This document shows positions 21,771 to 31,401 of a stretch of DNA of 32,263 nt, in pieces. This stretch comes from Acidobacteriota bacterium (GTDB taxonomy: Bacteria; Acidobacteriota; Terriglobia; Terriglobales; Acidobacteriaceae). Each line of letters starts with the position of its first letter. The first letter of the stretch is position 1. Under the pieces are notes generated by a model that ran no database searches, was not told where the DNA came from, and saw only the letters and a list, made by a program, of their open reading frames with translations. The stretch covers positions 1-32,263 of the forward strand of contig QIAL01000217.1 of NCBI GenBank assembly GCA_003225535.1, in the 5' to 3' direction. Made by a program: the position numbers and the translations under genes.

Positions 21771-21873
21771 ACGTTCCTCGCGTGTGGAGTCTAGCCTGAG
21801 ATACGGCGGGGATGGTCAAAAGTTTCACCATCGCTGTTTCCGTTCGATGAATTTCGAAGGCGTCCACAAGAAA

Positions 21874-21903
21874 GCCTCCGTCGTCACGCTCGACGACGGA
21901 GGC
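21874..21903 (-). terminator. Hairpin terminator of the S53 protease gene
   Basis: GCCTCCGTCGT and ACGACGGAGGC are perfect 11-bp arms with an 8-base loop, followed on the minus strand by TTTCTTGT. It lies 30 bases after the protease stop at 21934. Confidence 0.65.
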
Positions 21904-21933
21904 AATCATCAACACTTGGTGGTTACTGCGAGC

Positions 21934-24087
21934 CTACGGATGAAAGGCATCCGCAAACGCTTTCCCGTTCGGCGTTCCCACGCCCGTCACGTTGTCCCAT
22001 CCCACCTTGGTCTTCAGCCGGGTCGGGTCCGTGCATAGCGTTCCGAAGAAAGTCGCCGGCCCTTCTGCGGAACAGTCCATGCCAAAGGAAACGAGCACTG
22101 CCGTGTCCGCCAGTGGCGCATAGTCCCATATCGCGTCGGCGAATTTTCCGGTGACCGAGCCTCCCAGGATTTGTGCCGGGTTATAAGGAACGGTTACGGT
22201 CGGCGATTCCCGGATCGAGGCAGTGACATTGTGCTTCGTTGCCACTGGGACGATGTCAGTGACGGCTCCAACCGGGAGCGAATACAGATAAGGAGCCGCC
22301 AATCCGAGCGGCGCTCCCGCCTCCTGGTTTGCGATCGCCCAAAGTGCCGAGAACATCGGGCACGCCAGGCTCGTTCCGCCCCATACCTGCCACGTCAGCG
22401 AGGGAATCTGGAACGGGACTGAGATCGCGATGACTCCGCCAGTGAACGGATCCGCCAGCCAGGATACATCCGGAACCTGACGCCATTTCCCCGGCACCCC
22501 TTTCTGGTAAGACGGCTTGAGGAAACCGCCCGTGCAGTTGAAATTGACATCCGCGAATACGCAATTGCTGGGACCTCCGCCCGCCCCGCCAATGAATCCA
22601 AAGAACAGTGGCGGATCGAATACGGTGCCCTCCTCGGCCAACAGCGTTTCGTTGTTGCCCCATCCCGCTTGCCACGCGATCGAATTGTCGGCATTCAGCG
22701 CCAACGTCACGCCTCCCACGGCAGTCGCATACGGGGAATCGGCCGGCGCTGACACTGTCGGCGGGATTCCAAAGAATGAGAAGTCTCCTTGATCACCCGA
22801 GGAGAAGTTCGCCGAAATTCCCGCAACCGCGGCTATTTGGTTAATCAGGTTCTCCGTTAGCAGTTCGTTGGTCGGATCGAAAGCCTCGATCGACCCATAG
22901 CTACCGGAGAGCACGTTTGCCAGACCGTAAACAACGGCCGTGAGTTCCGCTTCGTCCACATCCGAGAAGTTCGCCGAAGGTGGAACGATGAGGTTAATGT
23001 TCGCGCCCGGCGCAATGGCATGGGCCCACTCCACGTCGATATTGATCTCGGTCTGGTCTATGGCCTGGCAGGTGCTTACGGTCGGGACATAGGTAATCGC
23101 GAAATTCGACGAGGTCAACTGCGGCAAACCGAACTGCGCGGAGAATGCATTCGCATCGCTCTGGATGGTCAGCGAGCCGCACCAGTCAATGATCCCGATC
23201 GTCTGTCCTGAGCCATCGAATCCCTCCGCATACAAGGCATTAAGGTTGTATGCAGCCTGGATCATCGCCGGCGTGTATCCGCATCCTGCGCTGGTCAGGC
23301 TCTGCTCGTTGAGATGGTTGCCCTTGTATGTGCCAATGGGGAATGACCCATTGTTGTTCGTCGAGAACGATTCGGTCTCGGTGCCATCGAAGCAGTTATT
23401 CGAGAAGAAGCTGCTGTCCGGTGCCGCCGGTGCCATGGCAGCTAGTGACTTAGCCCCCGGTTTGGTCGATGGAGGACCTGGCCGCGTTGCCATCGGATGT
23501 GTATATTCACCGCTGTCGAGACCGGAGATCGCCCGCACCAGGGGCGCTGCCGCCCCGTCCACGTAGGGATCGCGGTTGTTGGCGCGCATTACATTGCTGC
23601 CTACTTGATATTGATTGAGCTGCACGTGCAGCGCATTCTCGATGTCGCCCACCGTTCCTTTCGCATGCACGAAGAAATTCATCGGACCAACCCGCATCAC
23701 CTTCAGGTTGTTCGCCGCGAGAAATTGCCGCACCACCTTCATCTGTGCCGCGGTCGGCGCAAACCTAGTCGCGATCTGGTTGCGGGTCAGGAAGTGCCGG
23801 AATTGGGGAGACGTAGGATCGTAGAGATTTTTGGTTATCGCATCCAGTTGCCCTCGGTTACGCGGATTCAGCCAGAAGCTCACCTCGATTACCTTCGCAG
23901 GATCCTCGGTTCCCAGGTTCGCTGCCGTGGCCACATAATTTGGCGTGTTGTGCGCGATGAATCTTCCGGTGGCAGCAAAGCCCTGCGATGCAAGGCATCC
24001 GATCAGCACCACCACAAACAGCCCCAGCCACATGGCCCACACTGCTTTGCTCTTGGCTGAAAGTAAAACTGCATTGCTAGAGTCCAT
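21934..24087 (-). CDS. S53 sedolisin/kumamolisin-type serine-carboxyl protease precursor
   Basis: This 717-residue exported proenzyme has an N-terminal hydrophobic signal (about 14-38, cut near GFAA) and a pro-kumamolisin activation domain (about 55-195, with LYDPTSPQFRHFLT at 88-101). The catalytic domain spans 270-717. The triad is clear: E347 and D351 in TEINIDVEWAHA, the oxyanion D432 in FSSGDQGD and the nucleophile S573 in WGGTSLACP. DNVTGVGTPNG near the end fits the calcium site. Such enzymes degrade proteins at acid pH outside the cell. AGGAGG stands directly before the ATG. A hairpin lies in the 5' leader and a terminator follows. The activation domain means self-cleavage is expected. 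Confidence 0.95.
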   Translation of the reverse strand: MDSSNAVLLSAKSKAVWAMWLGLFVVVLIGCLASQGFAATGRFIAHNTPNYVATAANLGTEDPAKVIEVSFWLNPRNRGQLDAITKNLYDPTSPQFRHFLTRNQIATRFAPTAAQMKVVRQFLAANNLKVMRVGPMNFFVHAKGTVGDIENALHVQLNQYQVGSNVMRANNRDPYVDGAAAPLVRAISGLDSGEYTHPMATRPGPPSTKPGAKSLAAMAPAAPDSSFFSNNCFDGTETESFSTNNNGSFPIGTYKGNHLNEQSLTSAGCGYTPAMIQAAYNLNALYAEGFDGSGQTIGIIDWCGSLTIQSDANAFSAQFGLPQLTSSNFAITYVPTVSTCQAIDQTEINIDVEWAHAIAPGANINLIVPPSANFSDVDEAELTAVVYGLANVLSGSYGSIEAFDPTNELLTENLINQIAAVAGISANFSSGDQGDFSFFGIPPTVSAPADSPYATAVGGVTLALNADNSIAWQAGWGNNETLLAEEGTVFDPPLFFGFIGGAGGGPSNCVFADVNFNCTGGFLKPSYQKGVPGKWRQVPDVSWLADPFTGGVIAISVPFQIPSLTWQVWGGTSLACPMFSALWAIANQEAGAPLGLAAPYLYSLPVGAVTDIVPVATKHNVTASIRESPTVTVPYNPAQILGGSVTGKFADAIWDYAPLADTAVLVSFGMDCSAEGPATFFGTLCTDPTRLKTKVGWDNVTGVGTPNGKAFADAFHP

Positions 24088-24122
24088 TTACTCCTCCTGT
24101 ATCGACCAGACAAGCGTAGGTT

Positions 24123-24156
24123 CGGACTTACTCGCATTCTTGCGACGTTAAGTCCG
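24123..24156. promoter_or_regulatory. Inverted repeat in the leader of the S53 protease gene
   Basis: CGGACTTA (24123-24130) and TAAGTCCG (24149-24156) are exact 8-bp arms, with CGCA/TGCG pairing inside. It lies 36 bases upstream of the protease ATG, so it could be an operator or messenger hairpin. The rest of 24157-24635 holds no gene; a small CCGCCATCGGCGG palindrome is near 24469. Confidence 0.5.
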
Positions 24157-24653
24157 TTCGCACAAACACGAATGACTCGACCTATGAGCCGACTAACTTC
24201 GTTGCAGATTGAGTTTGGTTGAGAGTTGAGATGACGGGTTGCAAATTGAGAGCGACATGCTACCCCTATTCGTGACGAATGGTCAATCATTAAACGGGAG
24301 ACCAAGCTGTCGCTCTTGACGCGTCCATGGCTCGATTTGACGGGTTCCCTACATTTCCCCGCCAAAAAACCTGCGAAGAACTCTTGTCCCATCACAGCTT
24401 GCCTTCCAGCGCGATTCTCGCGGCGCGAGTGATTCATGGCTCCGATCGTCAGGATTGAGTTCCAGACCGCCATCGGCGGTTGGCACATGCGAGAGCAAGC
24501 TCAAAATCGGAACGACCCTTGCCATGCCGAAGAAAATCGTTTTACTAAATCATCCCCCGCTATGGGATAATTCCTCACCGTAAACGATTTCCGCATCGGC
24601 GCACACGTCTGTCGCGGAAAATCACTTCAGCACTTGTGAGGGCGAAAACTTCT

Positions 24654-26018
24654 ATGTCTAAAAATCCCCTGTCTCGCCGCCAATTCATGCAAATCGGTTC
24701 CGGCGCTCTCGTCGCCACCACCGTCGCTAAATCCGTTTTGCAACCCCACATCCTCAATGCCTCCTCGCGCCCGGTTGCGCCCAGCGACACCGTGCGCTTC
24801 GCCTCGATCGGCACCGGCATTCGCGGATGCGAGCACCTTCAAGCATCTCTCTCGGTTCCGGGCATTCAGTGCGTCGCGGTATGCGATCTCTACGACAGCC
24901 GCCACACGGCTGCGCGCGAAGCCGTAAACAATCCAAGCGTCCCCGCCACCCGCGACTATCGTTCGATTCTCGACCGCAAAGACGTCGACTCCGTCCTGAT
25001 CGCCACCATGGATCACAACCATCTCCAGATCTTTCAAGATGCCTGTGCCGCCGGCAAAGACGTCTATTGCGAGAAGCCGATGTCGCATACCCCCGAAGAC
25101 GGATTCGCCATGGTCGAGGCCGCGCAGAAAAATAAACGCATGGTCGCTATCGGCAGCCAGCGCGTCAGTTCCGTCCTTTATGCCAAGGCGAAAGAGATCT
25201 TCGACTCCGGCAAGATGGGCGAAGTTTTCTCCATCAACGCCTACTGGGACCGCAACTCGCCCAGCGGCGCGTGGGTTTACCCCATTCCGCCCGATGCGAG
25301 TGAAAAGACCATCGACTGGAATGCTTTCCTCGGCAAAGCTCCCAAAGTCCCCTTCGATCCAATTCGCTTCTTCCGCTGGCGCTGTTTCCGCGACTACGGC
25401 GAGGGACTTGGTGGCGATCTCTTCGTTCACCTGCTCTCCGGCATCCAGTTCGTCGCCGGAATCAACGAGCCCGCCCAGCGCGCTCAGTCCTCCGGGGGCC
25501 TTTTCCACTTCCAGGATGGCCGCGAGTTCCCCGACCTCATCGAGACGCTCTATGACTATCCCAAGTGCCGCGTAACCTTGCGCTGCAACCTGAACAACAA
25601 CGGCGGAGAATTCATCGGCTTCTACGGCACCAAGGGCACGATGATCATCAAGGACTCCACGCTCACCTATAAACCCGAGGACACGCGTCCCGAGCCCGAA
25701 GGCTACTCAATTTTCGGTTGGCCGAAGGCGCTGCGCGATCAGTATCTGCAGAAGTGGCACGAGGAGCATCCCGAACCGGAAGCTCTGAGGTGGAAAGTCG
25801 ACGAAACCGGCGAATCCTACGTGAACCCTCCGGGCTACAGCGACACAGTCGATCACCAGGCCAACTTCTACAACGCGGTGCGCACTCGCAAGCCAGTTGT
25901 CGAAAACGAAGTCTTCGGCAACAACGCTGCCATAGGATGCCACCTGGCGAACTTCTCCCACTTCGAAAAATCCGTCGCAGTCTGGGACAAGTCAGCCAAG
26001 AAGATCGTCAAAGGTTAG
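24654..26018 (+). CDS. Gfo/Idh/MocA-family oxidoreductase with Tat signal
   Basis: The 454-residue protein begins MSKNPLSRRQFMQIGSGALV, a twin-arginine signal (R8, R9), so it should be exported folded with its nicotinamide cofactor. The Rossmann loop is RFASIGTGIRGCEH (G53, G55, G58), and the family lysine lies in CEKPMSHTPEDG (E140-K141-P142). The C-terminal part (about 170-440) is the expected substrate domain, with DRNSPSGAWVYPIPPDAS and FRWRCFRDYGEGLGGDLFVHLLSG. Such Tat-exported members act on sugars or cyclitols; the substrate is unknown. The ATG at 24654 is preferred because the Tat motif then starts properly; a GTG at 24636 adds six residues. Confidence 0.9.
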   Translation: MSKNPLSRRQFMQIGSGALVATTVAKSVLQPHILNASSRPVAPSDTVRFASIGTGIRGCEHLQASLSVPGIQCVAVCDLYDSRHTAAREAVNNPSVPATRDYRSILDRKDVDSVLIATMDHNHLQIFQDACAAGKDVYCEKPMSHTPEDGFAMVEAAQKNKRMVAIGSQRVSSVLYAKAKEIFDSGKMGEVFSINAYWDRNSPSGAWVYPIPPDASEKTIDWNAFLGKAPKVPFDPIRFFRWRCFRDYGEGLGGDLFVHLLSGIQFVAGINEPAQRAQSSGGLFHFQDGREFPDLIETLYDYPKCRVTLRCNLNNNGGEFIGFYGTKGTMIIKDSTLTYKPEDTRPEPEGYSIFGWPKALRDQYLQKWHEEHPEPEALRWKVDETGESYVNPPGYSDTVDHQANFYNAVRTRKPVVENEVFGNNAAIGCHLANFSHFEKSVAVWDKSAKKIVKG

Positions 26019-26040
26019 CCGGAACGAGGAACAACGAGGG

Positions 26041-26085
26041 GTGCCCACCCTTGTCGCGATCTAAGCGACAGGGTGGGGTTTTTGA
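26041..26085 (+). terminator. Repeat-derived terminator after the Gfo/Idh/MocA gene
   Basis: CCCACCCTTGTCGC pairs with GCGACAGGGTGGG (26044-26077) and GTTTTTGAC follows. It lies 25 bases after the stop at 26018, so it fits an intrinsic terminator. It is a copy of the element at 26671-26717 and a relative of 14697-14750. Confidence 0.6.
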
Positions 26086-26148
26086 CTTTCTGGTACGGAA
26101 AGAAGGGATTTCAGTTTTAGCACACTGCTCCCCGTCTGAGCGCCTCCG

Positions 26149-26613
26149 TCACTTCTTAAATACGGCATCCAGCGCCGCCTGCGCGATCGCTTCATCGATC
26201 TCCGACTTGGCGCCACTGGCCGCAATGCCCCCGAGTGTTTGGCCGTCGACCTGAATCGGCAGCCCGCCCTGATTAGGGAAGAAATCGGGAAAGGCAAGTA
26301 CCTCCAGCTTCCAAGCCTTCAGAGCATCCGCTCCGTCCTTCGATGGCTTCCGGTACAGCGCCGAGTGTCGCGCCTTCTTCTGTGCGAACTGAATCGTATT
26401 GAGCGACGCGCCATCCGCCTTCTCCAGAAAGAGAAGATTCCCGCTGTCGTCCACAACGCAGATGGTCACTTCAACGTTGAGCTTCTTCGCCTCCGCCTCG
26501 GCCGCGGCCACCAACGCCTTGATCGTGGCCAGGTCAAGGCGCTTCTTGGTTGGGAGTTCAGCGACAGACACGGCCACCATGAAAGTCAGCATCACAACAA
26601 AGAGTTTGCACAT
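26149..26613 (-). CDS. GlcG/HbpS-like (DUF336) protein, exported
   Basis: A 154-residue protein with a short signal peptide (MCKLFVVMLTFMVAVSVAE) and a full GlcG/HbpS-like domain: LATIKALVAAAEAEAKKLNV, TICVVDDSGNLLFLEKADGASLNTIQFAQKKARHSAL, and the end block LPIQVDGQTLGGIAASGAKSEIDEAIAQAALDA. The family includes the extracellular heme-binding HbpS and proteins of glycolate loci (GlcG); a cofactor is not evident here. The ATG at 26613 starts the signal peptide. An upstream in-frame start would translate the palindrome at 26671-26717 and was rejected. The beta-propeller gene lies upstream on the same strand. Confidence 0.87.
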   Translation of the reverse strand: MCKLFVVMLTFMVAVSVAELPTKKRLDLATIKALVAAAEAEAKKLNVEVTICVVDDSGNLLFLEKADGASLNTIQFAQKKARHSALYRKPSKDGADALKAWKLEVLAFPDFFPNQGGLPIQVDGQTLGGIAASGAKSEIDEAIAQAALDAVFKK

Positions 26614-26670
26614 GCCACGGATGCTAGCAGCCGACGTGCCAGTTTTCCAATGCACCTGCTCTGCAGACGC

Positions 26671-26717
26671 GGGTGCCCCACCCTGGTCGCGATTTTTGCG
26701 ACAGGGTGGGGATTTTG
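26671..26717. repeat. Palindromic element GGGTGCCCCACCCT family, copy between glcG-like and propeller genes
   Basis: CCCCACCCTGGTCGC and GCGACAGGGTGGGG (26676-26711) form the stem, with GATTTTGAC after it on the plus strand. Both flanking genes are on the minus strand, so here the T-rich end is on the wrong side for terminating either one. Confidence 0.8.
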
Positions 26718-26749
26718 ACCTCCTACGAATCGTACTGAAAGCCAGATCC

Positions 26750-27868
26750 CTACTTCGGCAGAACAATCAGGTTCTGAACGTTGGGAATCGAGTGCGGTGA
26801 CCCCGGAGCCCGCGTCGCCCCGGTCGAGGTCACCGTCCATACGAACAGCTTTCCTGCCTTCAGGCTGATCGCATACACGTGGTTCGCGTTATCCCAGAAA
26901 ATCTGATCGATCGTGTTCCCCGTCAGAAGCCCGGTGAACTTCGTGATCGGATTCGCTCCATTGAAATGGAAGATCTGGAACCCCGCTGTCCCACCCACGG
27001 CTAAATACTTCCCCGATGGCGACATCGAGTAGTCGTTCACCGCTCCCACAAGCACGGTTGGCATGTTCGAGAACGTGCTCTTTGTGGTCAGATTCCCCGT
27101 AGCGCCTGCTGTGTAAGACGCCAACTGCCACAGGCCATCCTGTCCCCAGTTCGAATTCAGCGGCTCCATCGCAATCGCAAGATGATTCGTCGGATCAGCC
27201 GCCGCCTTCCACGGACAATAGAATCCGCCCGACTTCTCCGCCGGAAATGGGAAGTTGTCGTTCAGGTACGAGAGTGTCCCATCCGTGTTGCGCTTCACCC
27301 CGATGATCTCTTGCCCGAAGTGATAGCAACTGGATGAGTATGCATACACGTTATTTCCGATGAAGCTCACCGGAGTATTGTTCGGTGGGCCTCCCGCCAG
27401 ATCGCCGATCTTCGTCAGGCGTCCGTTGGATTGGTTAATGCTGAACGACAGGTAATCGTTGTTGGTGGTGTAGTAGTCCGCATACAGCGTCTTACCGGTG
27501 TGGTCCAGGTACACGCTGATAACTCCCGGCCCGGGATTCGTCACCTTATACGTGTCTTTGAATGTCAGGGCCCCGTTGGACGCAATCGAGAACGAGTTGA
27601 TGTCAGTGTCCACATTCGCAACACCAAACAGCCATGCTCCATTGAGCGCCATATAGTTCACGTCATATGGAAACGGCGAACCAGGGATAGGTGTCAGCGC
27701 TCCGTTGGAGGCCGCCGCGTACGCGTTGATCTTGCCCGTGCTGCTCGTCGGTGCGCTGGAAACGTACACGTACGCGACGGGGGAAGCAGGGGCCTGAATT
27801 GAATTGGATTCAGTTGGTGAGGGCGTGACCTGAGCGGATGCCAGAACTATGCTGGCGCTGCGAGACAT
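26750..27868 (-). CDS. Beta-propeller protein of the lactonase/YVTN-like type
   Basis: The 372-residue protein contains repeated blades of about 45 residues: AYVYVSSAPTSSTGKINAYAAAS-NGALTPIPGSPFP, INSFSIAS-NGALTFKDTY, LSFSINQS-NGRLTKIGD, IIGVKRNT-DGTLSYLND and ASYTAGATGNLTTK. This is typical of seven-bladed lactonase-like propellers common in Acidobacteriota. It most likely binds or hydrolyses an extracellular substrate, but no catalytic residues stand out. The N-terminus (MSRSASIVLASAQVTPSPTE) lacks the expected signal peptide or lipobox; the frame upstream closes at a TGA without another ATG. The real start may have been lost to a frameshift, or the protein may be cytoplasmic. Confidence 0.8.
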   Translation of the reverse strand: MSRSASIVLASAQVTPSPTESNSIQAPASPVAYVYVSSAPTSSTGKINAYAAASNGALTPIPGSPFPYDVNYMALNGAWLFGVANVDTDINSFSIASNGALTFKDTYKVTNPGPGVISVYLDHTGKTLYADYYTTNNDYLSFSINQSNGRLTKIGDLAGGPPNNTPVSFIGNNVYAYSSSCYHFGQEIIGVKRNTDGTLSYLNDNFPFPAEKSGGFYCPWKAAADPTNHLAIAMEPLNSNWGQDGLWQLASYTAGATGNLTTKSTFSNMPTVLVGAVNDYSMSPSGKYLAVGGTAGFQIFHFNGANPITKFTGLLTGNTIDQIFWDNANHVYAISLKAGKLFVWTVTSTGATRAPGSPHSIPNVQNLIVLPK

Positions 27869-28272
27869 ACAATTGATCGCTGCTCCACCGGAGAATTGGA
27901 TTTCGGACGAGCGAGGATTCAGATGCTGTTCCGCACTTCCGGGTTTAATCCGCCAACGTCAGTGAACCCTTGCGATCAAGTGCGATCAAGTGTTTGCTTT
28001 AGGTGTCCAAGGATTTCACTGTATGAAAGCGCAAATAGGCCTCAAATCCTTAACCCTCGCTATGTCTGACGACCCCAGCAGAGAACAACATTGTCAAATC
28101 TCTAAATTTAACTTGGATTGCCAGAGAATCTGGAGTATCTTTCCGGCATTGAAATTGGCGCAAGGCCCGCCAAGCCTGCTTTCCGGGAACCGTCGATCAC
28201 GTCAAAGTCACCCTGCTCGCGTGATCGATAACAGGTGAAGTGAGGTCTCAGCAGATCCGAGGGAATTCTGCC
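27869..28272. other. Divergent intergenic region
   Basis: About 400 bases between the propeller gene (minus) and the large exported protein (plus). No convincing gene is present. GCGATCAAGT is repeated directly near 27972-27991 and could be a binding site. GAGGGA near 28260 serves as the probable ribosome binding site of the GTG at 28273. Confidence 0.5.
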
Positions 28273-31200
28273 GTGAAATCTCCTCTTTTTGTCTGCATCT
28301 TGTCGTGCTCTCTTCTCAACTGTTCCTCCTATGCCCGCAGCATCCAGGCGGGCTCACCCGATAACTCACAGCCTGCCACTGCAGCCGCGCACGCTCCTTC
28401 CGAAAACCAGGTCCCTGCCGCTGCGCACTTTACGATTCCCGGTCCGGAGCGTTCTTTCCTCCGCATGGCCGGCATCAGCCAGATGATCAGGCCCGAAGAA
28501 GTCCTGCCTCTATTGAGCAGGAATGTCTTTATCGAGGGCTATCAGGGTTCCAGTCAGCCCACGGAGTTCCTGATCTTGCTTCGACGTTACGTCGTCCAAG
28601 CCAGAGAACTCACCGAGTTGGCGGCGAAAAACGACATGGTCATCCGTGTTGCGGGTTGTGACGACGCCCAGCCCCTTCTGCACATCCTCGGATACCGCAC
28701 TCGTCCGGATTGTGGCAAGGCTGACACTGCTTTACTCACCGACGATCCCGAACGTGCGTTCCTCACTATCGATTCCGGATTCCCTCTGCCTGACCTGGAG
28801 CGGACGCTGCAGGGAGGAAAGCCCTTCGAGTACGCGTTCTCGCCTTCCGCCGTGCCCGTGCTGTTTGCCGGAAGCGAGTGGACCATGGCGAGCAAGAAGA
28901 ACCACACCGAAAACAGCAGAGACTTGCTCGACACAATTTTGAACGACCCCGCGGTAGCTCGTCTCTACTGGGCGCTCTCCCGGATCGAGCCCGAAACCGC
29001 TGGGTTCTTGCAGCAGTCCATTGGACTTCAGAAGTTGCTCCCCTACGCCGCAGTTCTTGACTTCTATGGCAGAGAGCTCTCCATCTCCGGCGGCAAAGTC
29101 AGCGTGCCCGGCGGCGCGGCAGCAGAATCTTCATGGAACGATTTGGTCGGCGCAAGTCCGGCAAGTCCATCTGCCTTCGTTTCAAGATTGCTCGGCCGCG
29201 ACAAGGGATGGCTTGCCGCTTATTTCGATGTGCTTTGCCGCGCCAATCGCGAGCAGCAGGCGTATTTCACGGATCCGCATCGCCTGAAATTTTTCTACAC
29301 CGCACTCCTCTCGACGGATTCCGCCGACAAGCCAACTCGCGGCACGTTCCGCCCCGTGCCCGAAATGTTGCTTCTGGTCTCCCGCCTTCCGCTCGACAGT
29401 TCCGCACAGCCCCAGGTTCCGGGAGGTCTCGAATCCTGGAAAAGGATTCTTTTCGACGGTCATCACCGAAGCGTGTTTCGCAAATGGGCGAAGGCCGACA
29501 AGTTGAATCATCCCGATGACCTCGTTCGAGTGCTATTCGCGCTGTCGCGCACTCACGATACCAATCTCCTTCAGCTCTACATGGCGCTTAGCCAAATCGA
29601 CAGCAGGAGGCCGCCCGATCATCGCCTCGCACCTGCAACCGTCGAATTGTTAGCACGCAAGTACGAGGACTACAGCGATCAATACCGCATTTTCTCCGAG
29701 TTCCCGGAGTTAGGTGACGAGTCGATCACGTTGTTCCTAGACGTAGCGCAGAGCCTGGGCAATGCGCCCATGGCATTTCGCGCCAATGGATTCGGGACGT
29801 TCCAGGCAACCGTCGGAATCTGGCAGATTCTGGCCCGTCAGGGACAAATCCCGCCATCCCGCTTCGATGAATCATGGCAGCGCGTGATCCGCCCCTTTGA
29901 GGGCATTCGTTCGGCAGCTCATCTTTATGACGCCGGCCGGAATTCCCTGGGAGAAGTCTTCCGCTTCTCCACCGGCAAACCGCACGGATCCCAAGACGAC
30001 ATCATTGAATTGCTGGCAGGACCGCCGCAGACCACTCCGCAGGGAAAGCAGATGCACAACGAAGTCGCCAACCGCATCCGCTCCGTCCTCGACGATCAGC
30101 GCCTGGTCTCGATCGACACGTTGATGTCAGTAGGCGATGGACTCGCCGAAAAGGAACGCGGCAAGCATCCGGAAGAGTACGTCGTTCTGCTGGCGGCGCA
30201 AACTCGCGAGTTCGAAATGCCGCGTCCCATCTTCAGCAACGGTGAACGGACCCAGTGGGCCGCGGGAATTTACAACAATCACCACACTGATGTGGAGATG
30301 CGCACCGATTTGCCCAAGCTGCTCAAATCCCCGACAGCTTCGCGGGCGCAAATTGAAGAGGCCCGAGGCCAGCTCGCATCGTTCCTCCGCGACACTCTCG
30401 TCGGCCTCAACTACGCGTACTACGAGCCGCCGGGCGCACAAGCCCTGCACAACAATCCGTTGTTCGTTCGCTCCCACGATTTTGCCGGAGAGTCTGTCAC
30501 CGGAATCTCGAGCCTCTGGCAGGCGCCTGTGCTTCTCGGCCGCGGAACTCCTGCGGGCGGCGGCGCTCATTTCGTCGGCTCTCTTGCTGACCTCCCATAC
30601 GCCTTAGCCGAGCTCGAGCAGGATTTCATTTCTCCCAACAGCGTTCAAGCGCTGGTCTGGGGTGAGATGACTCCCGGCATGCTGACCAGCGCCATCTTGC
30701 CTCGATGGTGGAACGTCACCCCCGTGGAGTTGCACGCCATCGCTCTCTACCAGAAATCCGGCGAGGAGCTTCTTACCGCTTCTGAAAAAGACGAGGCACT
30801 GCGTGCCGACGTTCTTGCCATCTTGTCCAATCGCCTCCTTCCCCAGCAAGCCCGGCAGATTGAGCAGGCAATGCGCACGGGAAGCGTTTCCGAAATCATT
30901 CCTCAGATGATGCCCGCCGACACCTTCTACCTTGCCGCGGAATTCCAACAGAAATATCCCGAGCAACCCCGTGACTTGGGAACGTCAACTCAGGAACTGC
31001 AGGAACTGATTCGTCAGCATCCCGACCAGGTCAACTGGAGACGCTTATCGCACGACTTCGGCACGCCTCATCCGGTGATGGCGCAGAACTACGGCCCTGA
31101 ACTGCTGAATGTGGCTCCCATGCCGCCCTTCGCCGGATCCTCCAGCCGCTTCCTGCCGGAATGCTGGGATTCGCCCAACTTGTACTGGGCTCGCTTGGCG

Positions 31201-31392
31201 GATGAAGCGGGCGTTTCCCCGGTGATGTTGAACCGTTTGGTACCTGAGCTCACGCAAAACATGATCCAGAGAATTTTCGCTACCGATTTCGAGGATTGGC
31301 CGGCGCTTCTTCGTGCCATGCATGAGACCGGTGCCGAGTTCCGCCAAGGCAAACTGGGCTCACCGCAACGAATCACCGCCGTTCAACATTGA
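28273..31392 (+). CDS. Large exported protein of unknown function (1039 residues)
   Basis: I do not recognise a named domain. From the GTG at 28273, preceded by GAGGGA, the protein begins MKSPLFVCILSCSLLNCSSYA, a signal peptide; the LLNC site is a poor lipobox. A Ser/Ala/Pro-rich stretch (about 25-55) leads to a long, mostly helical region. Notable blocks are DPAVARLYWALSRIEPETAGFL, LLPYAAVLDFYGRELSISGGKVSVPGG, HDTNLLQLYMALSQID and FGTFQATVGIWQILARQGQIP. Near the end are FVGSLADLPYALAELEQDFI and EMTPGMLTSAILPRWWNVTPVELHAIALYQ. No transmembrane span is seen after the signal. A VWFA-related protein follows 142 bases downstream on the same strand, suggesting a shared role. An in-frame GTG at 28240 is the alternative start. 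Confidence 0.75.
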   Translation: MKSPLFVCILSCSLLNCSSYARSIQAGSPDNSQPATAAAHAPSENQVPAAAHFTIPGPERSFLRMAGISQMIRPEEVLPLLSRNVFIEGYQGSSQPTEFLILLRRYVVQARELTELAAKNDMVIRVAGCDDAQPLLHILGYRTRPDCGKADTALLTDDPERAFLTIDSGFPLPDLERTLQGGKPFEYAFSPSAVPVLFAGSEWTMASKKNHTENSRDLLDTILNDPAVARLYWALSRIEPETAGFLQQSIGLQKLLPYAAVLDFYGRELSISGGKVSVPGGAAAESSWNDLVGASPASPSAFVSRLLGRDKGWLAAYFDVLCRANREQQAYFTDPHRLKFFYTALLSTDSADKPTRGTFRPVPEMLLLVSRLPLDSSAQPQVPGGLESWKRILFDGHHRSVFRKWAKADKLNHPDDLVRVLFALSRTHDTNLLQLYMALSQIDSRRPPDHRLAPATVELLARKYEDYSDQYRIFSEFPELGDESITLFLDVAQSLGNAPMAFRANGFGTFQATVGIWQILARQGQIPPSRFDESWQRVIRPFEGIRSAAHLYDAGRNSLGEVFRFSTGKPHGSQDDIIELLAGPPQTTPQGKQMHNEVANRIRSVLDDQRLVSIDTLMSVGDGLAEKERGKHPEEYVVLLAAQTREFEMPRPIFSNGERTQWAAGIYNNHHTDVEMRTDLPKLLKSPTASRAQIEEARGQLASFLRDTLVGLNYAYYEPPGAQALHNNPLFVRSHDFAGESVTGISSLWQAPVLLGRGTPAGGGAHFVGSLADLPYALAELEQDFISPNSVQALVWGEMTPGMLTSAILPRWWNVTPVELHAIALYQKSGEELLTASEKDEALRADVLAILSNRLLPQQARQIEQAMRTGSVSEIIPQMMPADTFYLAAEFQQKYPEQPRDLGTSTQELQELIRQHPDQVNWRRLSHDFGTPHPVMAQNYGPELLNVAPMPPFAGSSSRFLPECWDSPNLYWARLADEAGVSPVMLNRLVPELTQNMIQRIFATDFEDWPALLRAMHETGAEFRQGKLGSPQRITAVQH

Positions 31393-31401
31393 GAGATCTG
31401 T

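Noticed and set aside
27990-28238. Short plus-strand frame upstream of the large exported protein
   Set aside because: No ribosome binding site, no family pattern, and it overlaps a probable promoter region.
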